A DNA stretch of 64,000 bases, from assembly GCF_014696615.1 (NCBI RefSeq), contig NZ_JACJQJ010000039.1, positions 1 to 64,000 of the forward strand. Direction: 5' to 3'. Below the pieces are notes generated by a model. It was not told where the DNA came from. It made no database searches and saw only the letters and a list, made by a program, of their open reading frames with translations. Source of the stretch: Nostoc linckia FACHB-104 (GTDB lineage: Bacteria; Cyanobacteriota; Cyanobacteriia; Cyanobacteriales; Nostocaceae). A program made the translations under genes and the position numbers. The stretch's first letter is position 1. Every line of letters begins with the position of its first letter. Shown in pieces: positions 49,249 to 57,095 of the stretch.

Positions 49249-50838
49249 ATGCGAGTCCTGCTGGTATATCCAATATTTCCCAAAACCTTTTGGTCATACG
49301 AAAAAATTTTGGATTTAGTCGATCGCAAGGTTTTGTTACCACCTTTAGGTTTAGTGACAGTGGCGGCAATTCTTCCTCAAGAATGGGAATATAAGCTAGT
49401 TGATCGCAACATCCGCCCAGTTACCGAAGCAGAATGGGCTTGGGCTGATGTAGTCATTTTCTCCGCCATGATTGTCCAGAAACAAGACTTGCTAGACCAA
49501 ATCCAAGAAGCAAAGCGGCGAGGTAAGTTAGTCGCTGTGGGCGGCCCCTACCCCACCTCAACACCCCATGAAGTGCAAAACGTGGGCACAGATTTTCTGA
49601 TCCTTGATGAAGGGGAAATCACCTTACCCATGTTCGTGGAGGCGATTCAACGGGGCGAAACCTCTGGTACTTTCCGCACTGCTGAAAAACCAGATGTGAC
49701 AAGCACACCAGTACCCCGCTTTGATTTATTAGAATTGGATGCTTACGACATGATGTCCGTACAGTTTTCGCGGGGTTGCCCTTTCCAATGCGAATTCTGT
49801 GACATTATTGTTCTCTATGGTCGTAAACCACGCACCAAAACCCCGGCCCAATTGTTGGCAGAGTTGGATTACCTCTATGAGTTGGGTTGGCGGCGGGGTG
49901 TGTTCATGGTCGATGACAACTTTATTGGCAACAAACGCAATGTGAAATTGTTGCTGAAAGAGTTAAAAGTTTGGATGCAAGAACATCAATATCCCTTCCG
50001 CTTTGATACCGAAGCTTCTATTGATTTAGCACAAGATCCAGAATTGATGGAATTGATGGTGGAATCTGGTTTTGCGGCGGTATTTTTGGGGATTGAAACA
50101 CCAGATGAAGATAGCTTGCAACTGACGAAAAAGTTTCAAAATACTCGCAGTTCCCTTACAGAAGCAGTACAAAGTATTATCAAAGCCGGATTGCGCCCAA
50201 TGGCTGGGTTTATTATCGGGTTTGATGGAGAAAAAGCAGGTGCAGGCGATCGCATTGTCCGGTTTGCTGAACAAGCTGCCATTCCTTCTACAACTTTCGC
50301 TATGTTACAAGCGCTACCCAACACAGCCTTGTGGCATCGCCTGAAAAAAGAAGGTAGATTACGGGAAAACAAAGACGGCAACATCAATCAGACTACTTTG
50401 ATGAACTTTGTTGCTACTCGTCCTCTGGAAGATATTGCTAGAGAATACATAGAAGCATTTTGTGCTTTATACGATCCCGTGAAGTATTTGGATCGTACCT
50501 ACCGCTGCTTTTTAATGATGGGTGCGCCAACTTGGAAAGCACCATTTAAATGGCCAGAGTTGGTAGTAATTAAAGCGCTATTGATTGTCATTTGGCGACA
50601 AGGTATTAAACGCGAAACCCGCTGGCAATTCTGGCATCACTTATTTAGTATTATCAAGCGTAACCCTGGTGTTGCCGAGCATTATCTTTCAGCTTGTGCC
50701 CACAACGAGCATTTTCTAGAGTATCGCCAAATTGTGCGCGATCAAATCGAAAGCCAGCTAGCAGAATATCTCGCCCAAGGTGCAGAGAAACCCTATGTAC
50801 CACCCGTGAAGGAAAAGGCAGAAGCCGGAGTTAGCTAA
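49249..50838 (+). CDS. B12-binding radical SAM protein with DUF4070-type C-terminus
   Basis: A 529-residue enzyme with an N-terminal cobalamin-binding Rossmann domain (about 1-150, MRVLLVYPIFPKTFWSYEKI). A radical SAM domain follows, with the iron-sulfur motif GCPFQCEFCDI (near 183-193). The C-terminal part (from near 370, ARP-like VATRPLEDIAREYIEAFCAL) matches the DUF4070 segment of hopanoid-methylase-like proteins. It would methylate or rearrange an unactivated carbon of an unknown substrate. A hopanoid C-2 methylase (HpnP) is one possibility, but the N-terminus differs from the HpnP sequences I recall. Confidence 0.85.
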   Translation: MRVLLVYPIFPKTFWSYEKILDLVDRKVLLPPLGLVTVAAILPQEWEYKLVDRNIRPVTEAEWAWADVVIFSAMIVQKQDLLDQIQEAKRRGKLVAVGGPYPTSTPHEVQNVGTDFLILDEGEITLPMFVEAIQRGETSGTFRTAEKPDVTSTPVPRFDLLELDAYDMMSVQFSRGCPFQCEFCDIIVLYGRKPRTKTPAQLLAELDYLYELGWRRGVFMVDDNFIGNKRNVKLLLKELKVWMQEHQYPFRFDTEASIDLAQDPELMELMVESGFAAVFLGIETPDEDSLQLTKKFQNTRSSLTEAVQSIIKAGLRPMAGFIIGFDGEKAGAGDRIVRFAEQAAIPSTTFAMLQALPNTALWHRLKKEGRLRENKDGNINQTTLMNFVATRPLEDIAREYIEAFCALYDPVKYLDRTYRCFLMMGAPTWKAPFKWPELVVIKALLIVIWRQGIKRETRWQFWHHLFSIIKRNPGVAEHYLSACAHNEHFLEYRQIVRDQIESQLAEYLAQGAEKPYVPPVKEKAEAGVS

Positions 50839-50929
50839 GGAAATAACAAAAAATGAATTTCTAGAATTTATCAAGTAGGGGCCAATACCGTTTAGATAAC
50901 ACAAATCAATTGACGTTTACATCCTGTAG

Positions 50930-50949
50930 AGACGCGATTTATCGCGTCT
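50930..50949. repeat. Dispersed palindrome, GTAGAGACGCGAT family
   Basis: Perfect 9-base arms AGACGCGAT / ATCGCGTCT around TT, preceded by CTGTAG. It is related to the hairpin after the ATP synthase subunit c gene at 10487-10520. Confidence 0.7.
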
Positions 50950-51000
50950 TTCCAACCCCAAAATACATAACGAAAAATTCTCAATCGAATCGTATTCCGG

Positions 51001-51027
51001 AAAGGGCACAGCAATGCTGTGCCCTTT
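51001..51027. repeat. Dispersed palindrome, GGGCACAGCA family
   Basis: Perfect 13-base arms AAAGGGCACAGCA / TGCTGTGCCCTTT around a single A, the longest copy of the family in the window. Confidence 0.8.
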
Positions 51028-51196
51028 CAGTATGTATACAGTTGAATACCCTGTTTCAAACCATAAAACTTATACCAACTTGCAAAAAGAATGCGACAGA
51101 TACACAGACTCAAAGTCTTGTCCTGTTTGGATTATTAATTTTGAATTTTGAATTTTGAATTGGTATTAGATATTCACTGAATTTCCTAATTACGAA

Positions 51197-51607
51197 TTAC
51201 GAATTAGTAATTTCACTAACAGATTTCACCAAATTCAGGTCAAAAGGGCGCTCAGTATCATCCTCCCCTAAATACTCGCCGTTTTGAATTTCCAAAATTA
51301 CTAGGGGAATAGATCCAGGATTTTCTACCTTATGCAGTGTTGCAGCCGGAACGTAAGTAGACTCATTACGATTCAATAATAGTTCTTGTTCACCACAAGT
51401 CACCCTGGCGACACCAGAAACTACCACCCAGTGTTCATTCCGATGATAATGGATTTGTGGTTTAATTCCATGCCTAGGTTTGATTTCCACTCGGCTAATT
51501 CTATAGTTTTCACCTTCTTCTACAAGTTCTACATGGCCCCAATATCTAGAACCAGAATGGGAAGAAGGCTGAGTATTTGACTGAGTAGTACTGTCATTTT
51601 GAGTCAT
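51197..51607 (-). CDS. Cupin-domain protein, mannose-6-phosphate isomerase type II-like
   Basis: A 136-residue single cupin barrel. Motif 1 contains the metal ligands in IHYHRNEHWVVVSG (near 70-83), and motif 2 ends in VPAATLHKVENPG (near 105-117). The overall pattern is that of the C-terminal isomerase domain of GDP-mannose pyrophosphorylase/phosphomannose isomerase enzymes, but without the guanylyltransferase part. It could isomerise mannose-6-phosphate or be a stand-alone cupin of other function. It begins with a Ser/Gln/Thr-rich stretch (MTQNDSTTQSNTQPSSHSGS). It is monocistronic and convergent with the radical SAM gene. Confidence 0.8.
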   Translation of the reverse strand: MTQNDSTTQSNTQPSSHSGSRYWGHVELVEEGENYRISRVEIKPRHGIKPQIHYHRNEHWVVVSGVARVTCGEQELLLNRNESTYVPAATLHKVENPGSIPLVILEIQNGEYLGEDDTERPFDLNLVKSVSEITNS

Positions 51608-51747
51608 AACTAATTTTGAAACCTAATAGCGATCGCAGTTAATTGTTCAATAATGTAACTCAAACAGGTTAAGCCTCAAGAAAGCCCTCAAAGTTAGTGA
51701 CCAATATATCCCCTTGTCCCCAATCCCCAATCCCCAATCCCCAATCC

Positions 51748-53094
51748 CTAACCCCCCTGATACTGAATCCGATAAATCCGATTATTAGCTTCTTCTGTTA
51801 CTAATAAACTGCCATCAGGTAACACTAGTAAACCGACAGGTCGCCCCCAAGTGGTTGGTGTAGCAGGATTGAGCAAAAATCCTGTGAGAAAGTCTTCATA
51901 GTAACCCTGTGGACGACCCTGATTATTGAAAGGCACAAATACTACTTTATAACCAGTACCGCGATCGCGGTTCCAAGAACCACGGAAAGCAACAAAAGCA
52001 CCGTTCTGATATTTTTGTGGGAATGTCTGACCATCATAGAACTGTACGCCCAAAGCTGCGGAATGTGCCTGGAATAAAACATCTGGGGTACGTGTACGGG
52101 TTGCTAAGTCAGGACGTTTACTTTGATTATTAGCTTTCTGACGTGGGTCAAGGTTGTTGGGTGTGAGATAAGCATAAGGCCAGCCGTAAAATTCTCCCTG
52201 CTGGATACGTGTAAAGTAGTCTGGGACTAAGTCATCACCAATACCATCACGTTCGTTCACAGTAGTGTAAAGTTCTTTAGTGACTGGATGGAAATCTAAA
52301 CCTACTGGGTTACGCAAGCCAAAAGCAAAAGTCTGCTGTTGCGAACCATCTAAATTCATTTGCTGAACAGAAGCGCGTGGTAGTGGTTCTTCATCTACGT
52401 TACTTTCGGAACCAACAGAAACATACAGCTTATTACCATCGGGCGAAACTACCACGTTACGCGTCCAGTGCTGGTTATAGCCACCACCAGGAAGGTCAGC
52501 AATTTTTTTACCCGTACCACTCAGTTGTTGTTGACCTTTACTGTAGGGAAACTGTAGCACGGCATCGGTGTTACCCAAAAAGAAGGAATTACCGCCAAAA
52601 GCCATGCCAAACGGTATATTTAGCCCATTTTGGGAACTAGCGAAAGTTTTACGAACATCAGCCACCCCATCGCCATTACTATCACGCAACAGCCGAATCC
52701 GATTTTGCCTAGTTTCTGTGACTAACACATCACCATTGGGAGTTAAAGCTAACCACCGTGGTGCATCTAAACCTTCAGCAAAAACATTAACCGTAAATCC
52801 TGATGGTACACGCAGCAAAGGATTCTGAGGAATTGACACAACCTCAGGTCTTTTGGAAGCACTCTCAGTAGCAAAAGGTGCTGGTAAATTATTCAAGCTG
52901 ATACGAATAGGGGTAGGCGAAATTGCTTCAGTCCGAACTACATTTTTCGGCTGCTGGGGAGAATTCTCTGCCTGTTGTACAACCGATGCAGATGGTTGCG
53001 GTGTGGAATTATCTAAAGAAGTGCTGGTTTGGTTACAAGCTGTTGCTGTGGTGAATAACAATAATAGCGGCAAAAAACGCTTAAGAAATTGCAT
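51748..53094 (-). CDS. Sorbosone/glucose dehydrogenase-like lipoprotein
   Basis: A 448-residue lipoprotein (signal peptide with lipobox near TATACN, lipidated Cys at about 20) followed by a low-complexity linker. A six-bladed propeller of the PQQ-dependent sugar dehydrogenase (GSDH/sorbosone) family follows. The propeller start is PRWLALTPNGDVLVTETRQN. Characteristic blocks are NQHWTRNVVVSPDGNKLYV, GLRNPVGLDFHP and GEFYGWPYAYL. Enzymes of this family oxidise aldoses or sorbosone in the periplasm. Whether this one binds PQQ cannot be judged from sequence alone. It is monocistronic, preceded by the NACHT gene on the same strand. Confidence 0.85.
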   Translation of the reverse strand: MQFLKRFLPLLLLFTTATACNQTSTSLDNSTPQPSASVVQQAENSPQQPKNVVRTEAISPTPIRISLNNLPAPFATESASKRPEVVSIPQNPLLRVPSGFTVNVFAEGLDAPRWLALTPNGDVLVTETRQNRIRLLRDSNGDGVADVRKTFASSQNGLNIPFGMAFGGNSFFLGNTDAVLQFPYSKGQQQLSGTGKKIADLPGGGYNQHWTRNVVVSPDGNKLYVSVGSESNVDEEPLPRASVQQMNLDGSQQQTFAFGLRNPVGLDFHPVTKELYTTVNERDGIGDDLVPDYFTRIQQGEFYGWPYAYLTPNNLDPRQKANNQSKRPDLATRTRTPDVLFQAHSAALGVQFYDGQTFPQKYQNGAFVAFRGSWNRDRGTGYKVVFVPFNNQGRPQGYYEDFLTGFLLNPATPTTWGRPVGLLVLPDGSLLVTEEANNRIYRIQYQGG

Positions 53095-53254
53095 AAATAA
53101 TTAAATTCTTCCCAAAATCACAACAGGAAGATAGGAAAGTACTCACTCTTGAGTGTAACTAAAGCGCCGTAATTGCCCATCCATCTAGGGCAGGAAACTA
53201 GGAACAAGCCGGAAGCCAGGAGGCAGGAAACAGGGGAGAAATAACAAACACCAA

Positions 53255-55573
53255 TTAACCACAAACCAAAAGCAAACTATTTTCTATTGACTCTCGTACA
53301 TTTGGAGTGACATTAGTAGCGCTATTGAGGCAATCTAGTAGTAATTGATTAGCATACCAATACTGTTGTAAATCCTGCCATTCCTGTGCGTTAAACTGCC
53401 AAGCATGACCAATTTGGCGGGAACCAATGATTAAAGTTCGCAATTTCCTAATCCAACCTTCGCCATGAGTTTGCCACCACATTTTTAATGCTTCTCTACC
53501 TTGTTTTGGTGATGGTAGTTGATTCTTCAATAATTTTAGTGATGTTTGTAAAGATGGCTCATCTGTTAGTAAATGTTCTAGGTCGAGAGCTAAACTTAAA
53601 GCAAATAAGCGTTGGCTAAATATATCAGCAGTGATTGTCACACTTACAGATAGGGCATGAGTTAAAGCCAAATCTAATGCTAAATCAAGAGATAGATTCC
53701 CAGCCATTTGAGGATCTAAAGATATCGCAAAATTTTGGGTACGGGCTAGAGGATGTTCAGGTGGCAGCGCAATTGTAAAGTAAAAAGCACGCACGCTAGC
53801 AGGATGATAACATCCTTTGACTGTAGAGGATTTCTCTACTAACCAGTTGAGAAAATCTTCTAATTTTTCGTTGGCGGTTGCAAACTTATCAATTTTTTGC
53901 TTCATTAGCTGCAATAATTCATCAGCCGGTTGCAACATTTCTACAGTGAGTAAAAATATTTCCCGCCAACGTTCTTCATTGACTTGGTTAACTAGTTCTC
54001 GTAGTGTTTGAGTATTAGCATTAGCAAAAATTTCTCTAGCTGTGAAGTATTCTTGAAACGTCAAATGAGAAAAAGAATAAATTCCTCTAGCTCTTTCTAC
54101 TAATAATCCATGTTGCGCTTCAATTGCTTTAACAACAGCTGCACTCTCTAATTCTAAAGCATCCGCATCATGTGTCCCCTGAGGAAGATGAGATAGATAG
54201 TCAGCAATTAGCTGATACATTTTTTTTTCGGGAAGAAAATACTCTCCTTGAGCAAAGGTAACTGCTGCAACACGACTCAGCAGCTTAATTTTTTGGAGCA
54301 GCGACAAATTCCGGTAAACTTGATCGCGTTTTATACCCCTTGCTTCATCCCAGCGTACTAGTAGTAAATCCAATCCTTGTTTATATAGTTCAGCACGTTG
54401 AGAAGGAAAATCTTCGACAAACTGAAATAATAAACAAGTGAGATTCAACAAAATTGGTGTAGACGCTAACTCTAAAATTTGCACATTTTCTGCAAGTTCT
54501 AATTTTTGGATAAACTTACGCGCCAAGGACTGCGCTTTGGCGGGACTTTTTTTGGCAACAGCTAAAAACCATTTGTTAGCAAAAGTAGCAATTTGTGATT
54601 TAGTAAAATCGGCAATTTCTACCTCTGTAAATCCTTGAAATCTATAATATTGGGCAGCTATACGGCAAGTAATAACTATAATATTTTTATGGTAAATCTC
54701 AATAAACTGTCGAATATTTTTGAGAATTATTTCACTATCTTGTTCTGCAACTTCATCTAAAGCGTCTAATAAAATTAATACTTTTCCTTGAGATAATACA
54801 GAGATAATTTGCTGTTCTGTGATATCAAAAACTGCAAAATATTTATGAATGTATTTTACTAGGCTAGGTTGCAGAAGGTCTCTAGTGTCTTCAGCAAAGT
54901 TTTTTAAATTTATAAATATGGGCAAACAATCAGGACGAAAGTTGCCTTGGCTACAATTTATCGCTAGTGATTGCAAAAATGTTGTTTTACCAGAGCCTGG
55001 TTTTCCTAACAACATTAACTTAGAGTATTGTAATACTACATCTTGCCCGCTAACTCGTTTCTGACGGACTTGTCCTAAACCAAATCGCTCAAATTTATCT
55101 CTATCAACCTTTTGTAAATCACTAATATCCATCCATCTTTTACTATTAATTTCTTCTAAGATATTTACATCAATATATAACTCATTTATCCCAATAGGCC
55201 GTGCAATATCCAAAATATGCACCGTACCACACTGAGCTTGAATCCTTTCATATTGAGCAGACCTGAGCTTTTTAACTAAACTCTCAATGTCTAGGTTGAA
55301 ATTTGTACTGATATGAAGTGGCTGTTCTGGAGGTGTTATTTCATCCTCAGTACAGTTTTGCGAGATATCTAAGGGGTTTAAGTCCAAAACTAAGCAAATC
55401 TCGTTAAAGGCTTGGCGGTCTATTGGTTTACCAGTAAAAAACTTCCAAATTGGCTGACGAGTTTCTAAACCGACCGTAGCAGCTAGATATTCTTGCGTCC
55501 AACCTTTGCGCTTAAAAGCCTGTTTGGCTTTTCTGATACCTTCCTCTGATGCTTGAAGAGATCTTTTTGCCAT
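53255..55573 (-). CDS. HTH-NACHT NTPase (NLR-like, putative defence or signalling protein)
   Basis: A 772-residue protein. It has an N-terminal helix-turn-helix-like region (about 8-72, GWTQEYLAATVGLETRQPIW), a connecting segment, and a NACHT ATPase domain. Walker A is GKPGSGKT (190-197) and Walker B is VLILLDALDEV (265-275). A long helical C-terminal region follows (from about 450, including YSFSHLTFQEYFTAREIF, the typical NACHT-associated motif). No classical effector domain such as a nuclease or TIR is visible. Bacterial NACHT proteins of this class can protect against phages, but this member is untested and has no clear partner gene nearby. Confidence 0.85.
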   Translation of the reverse strand: MAKRSLQASEEGIRKAKQAFKRKGWTQEYLAATVGLETRQPIWKFFTGKPIDRQAFNEICLVLDLNPLDISQNCTEDEITPPEQPLHISTNFNLDIESLVKKLRSAQYERIQAQCGTVHILDIARPIGINELYIDVNILEEINSKRWMDISDLQKVDRDKFERFGLGQVRQKRVSGQDVVLQYSKLMLLGKPGSGKTTFLQSLAINCSQGNFRPDCLPIFINLKNFAEDTRDLLQPSLVKYIHKYFAVFDITEQQIISVLSQGKVLILLDALDEVAEQDSEIILKNIRQFIEIYHKNIIVITCRIAAQYYRFQGFTEVEIADFTKSQIATFANKWFLAVAKKSPAKAQSLARKFIQKLELAENVQILELASTPILLNLTCLLFQFVEDFPSQRAELYKQGLDLLLVRWDEARGIKRDQVYRNLSLLQKIKLLSRVAAVTFAQGEYFLPEKKMYQLIADYLSHLPQGTHDADALELESAAVVKAIEAQHGLLVERARGIYSFSHLTFQEYFTAREIFANANTQTLRELVNQVNEERWREIFLLTVEMLQPADELLQLMKQKIDKFATANEKLEDFLNWLVEKSSTVKGCYHPASVRAFYFTIALPPEHPLARTQNFAISLDPQMAGNLSLDLALDLALTHALSVSVTITADIFSQRLFALSLALDLEHLLTDEPSLQTSLKLLKNQLPSPKQGREALKMWWQTHGEGWIRKLRTLIIGSRQIGHAWQFNAQEWQDLQQYWYANQLLLDCLNSATNVTPNVRESIENSLLLVCG

Positions 55574-55820
55574 GCTCTCACCAAAAAAATATATAGAAAT
55601 TGGCTGTTTGTATACAAAATATACAACTTATACGAAAACTTATACTTGAACCCCAACACAATCACTAATATAAGCTATTTATAATAGTTTTCAAGTCAGC
55701 CAATTCTACATACCCAACTAGCTTATGGCATTGCTAAACAAAATATTTCCTTGTTATGCAATGCCGAAGCTTTTATTTAATTTAAAGGTATGAGAGTTAA
55801 ATTTTTTCAGCAGTTTGTAT

Positions 55821-57014
55821 TTAAAAGAAGTTTTCTAATTCAGCTGCTGGTAATGGACGACTTAAGAGAAATCCTTGCATCGCATCACAATTAGATTGAC
55901 GCAAGAAATCTAGTTCGGCTTCTGTATCTACACTTTCAGCTATTACCCGTATATTGAGCTTATGAGCCATTTCAATTACGGCTTTGGTGAGGGCTGATTT
56001 CTGTGGGTTTGAGTCAATATTGTGAATAAAATATCGGCCTATTTTTAAGGTATTAATAGGTAATTCTTTGAGGTTAACTAAAGAAGAAGAGCCAATACCA
56101 AAATCATCAAGACCAATTTTTACACCTAAGGAAAATAATTTCCCCAGAATAGCGATCGCATTAGTGATGTCTTGCATCAGAGTGCTTTCACTCAATTCTA
56201 TTTCCAAATGCTGGGGTGAAACCTTCTTGCTGACTAAAAGTTCAGATATTGTTGAGATAAAATCTGGATGATAAAATTGACTTCCAGATACATTAACATT
56301 GATACTCAAGGGCAAAAAGTCAAGATTATATTGCCAGCTTTTGATTTGAGAGCAGACGTTAGTAATAATCCATTGTTCAATTGGCAGAATTAAACCTGTA
56401 GATTCGGCTAATTGTAGGAATTCTACAGGGGGAACTAAACCTAATTCTGGACTTTCCCAATACAATAGACTTTCGGCAGCAATAATTTTCCCAGAAGCGA
56501 TATCTACTATGGGTTGATAATATAACTCGAATTCCGAAAATTTTTCCTCTTTAACTACTTGTTGTAAATAAGTTTCTAGTAACTGCATCTTGGGCGATAA
56601 TGCCATATTTGCAGTTTGAGTTGACAACAAATGCTTTTTTAAAGCTGCTTGCTTTTCTAAACGGTTGACTATTGCACTTAATAATTCGGCGCGGGTGAAA
56701 GGCTTTGTCAAATAGTCATCTGCGCCCATATCCATACCCTGACGAAAATCGGCTTTTGCAGATTTAGCTGTCAAGAAAATAAAGGGAATTGTTGCCGTTA
56801 ATGGGTCTTGGCGTAATGTAGTTAATACGCCATAACCATCAACTTCTGGCATCATCATATCGCACAAAATTAAATCAGGAATTTCCGAGAAAGCTAAGTT
56901 AATACCAATTTTGCCATTGGCAGCTGCAATGGTATCAAAATCTTCTGCATCCAGTAAATCTAATAGATTTTCCCGTACTAGTTCTTCATCTTCAATTACT
57001 AAAATTTTAGTCAT
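55821..57014 (-). CDS. Response regulator with EAL c-di-GMP phosphodiesterase domain
   Basis: A 397-residue protein with an N-terminal receiver domain (about 3-118, phosphoacceptor Asp52 in LILCDMMMPEVDGYG, conserved Lys in YLTKPF). An EAL domain lies at about 155-395. The EAL motif reads AESLL, Asn (INVNVSGSQ), Glu (ELSES), the DD pair (GLDDFGIG), Lys (TLKIGRY) and Gln (MQGF) are kept. The usual VET is VDT and loop 6 is altered, so activity may be lower. It follows the PAS histidine kinase by 81 bases on the same strand, hence is its likely output partner that degrades c-di-GMP. Confidence 0.9.
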   Translation of the reverse strand: MTKILVIEDEELVRENLLDLLDAEDFDTIAAANGKIGINLAFSEIPDLILCDMMMPEVDGYGVLTTLRQDPLTATIPFIFLTAKSAKADFRQGMDMGADDYLTKPFTRAELLSAIVNRLEKQAALKKHLLSTQTANMALSPKMQLLETYLQQVVKEEKFSEFELYYQPIVDIASGKIIAAESLLYWESPELGLVPPVEFLQLAESTGLILPIEQWIITNVCSQIKSWQYNLDFLPLSINVNVSGSQFYHPDFISTISELLVSKKVSPQHLEIELSESTLMQDITNAIAILGKLFSLGVKIGLDDFGIGSSSLVNLKELPINTLKIGRYFIHNIDSNPQKSALTKAVIEMAHKLNIRVIAESVDTEAELDFLRQSNCDAMQGFLLSRPLPAAELENFF

Positions 57015-57095
57015 AATTTAAATCTGTTTGTATTTGATTTTGTAATTAGCTTGCGTGAAATTTTATGGTATATGTGCCAGACACTAAATGACCAT

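Larger units (their letters stand above)
50839..51196. other. Intergenic region rich in palindromes
   Basis: No gene. It holds the AGACGCGAT palindrome (50930-50949), the AAAGGGCACAGCA palindrome (51001-51027) and a TTTTGAATT tandem (51140-51165). The genes on either side converge, so one of the palindromes may act as a terminator. Confidence 0.6.

Noticed and set aside
53255-57014. NACHT gene and RR-EAL gene as one defence operon
   Set aside because: They share orientation but are 247 bases apart, and the RR-EAL gene pairs better with the histidine kinase upstream of it.
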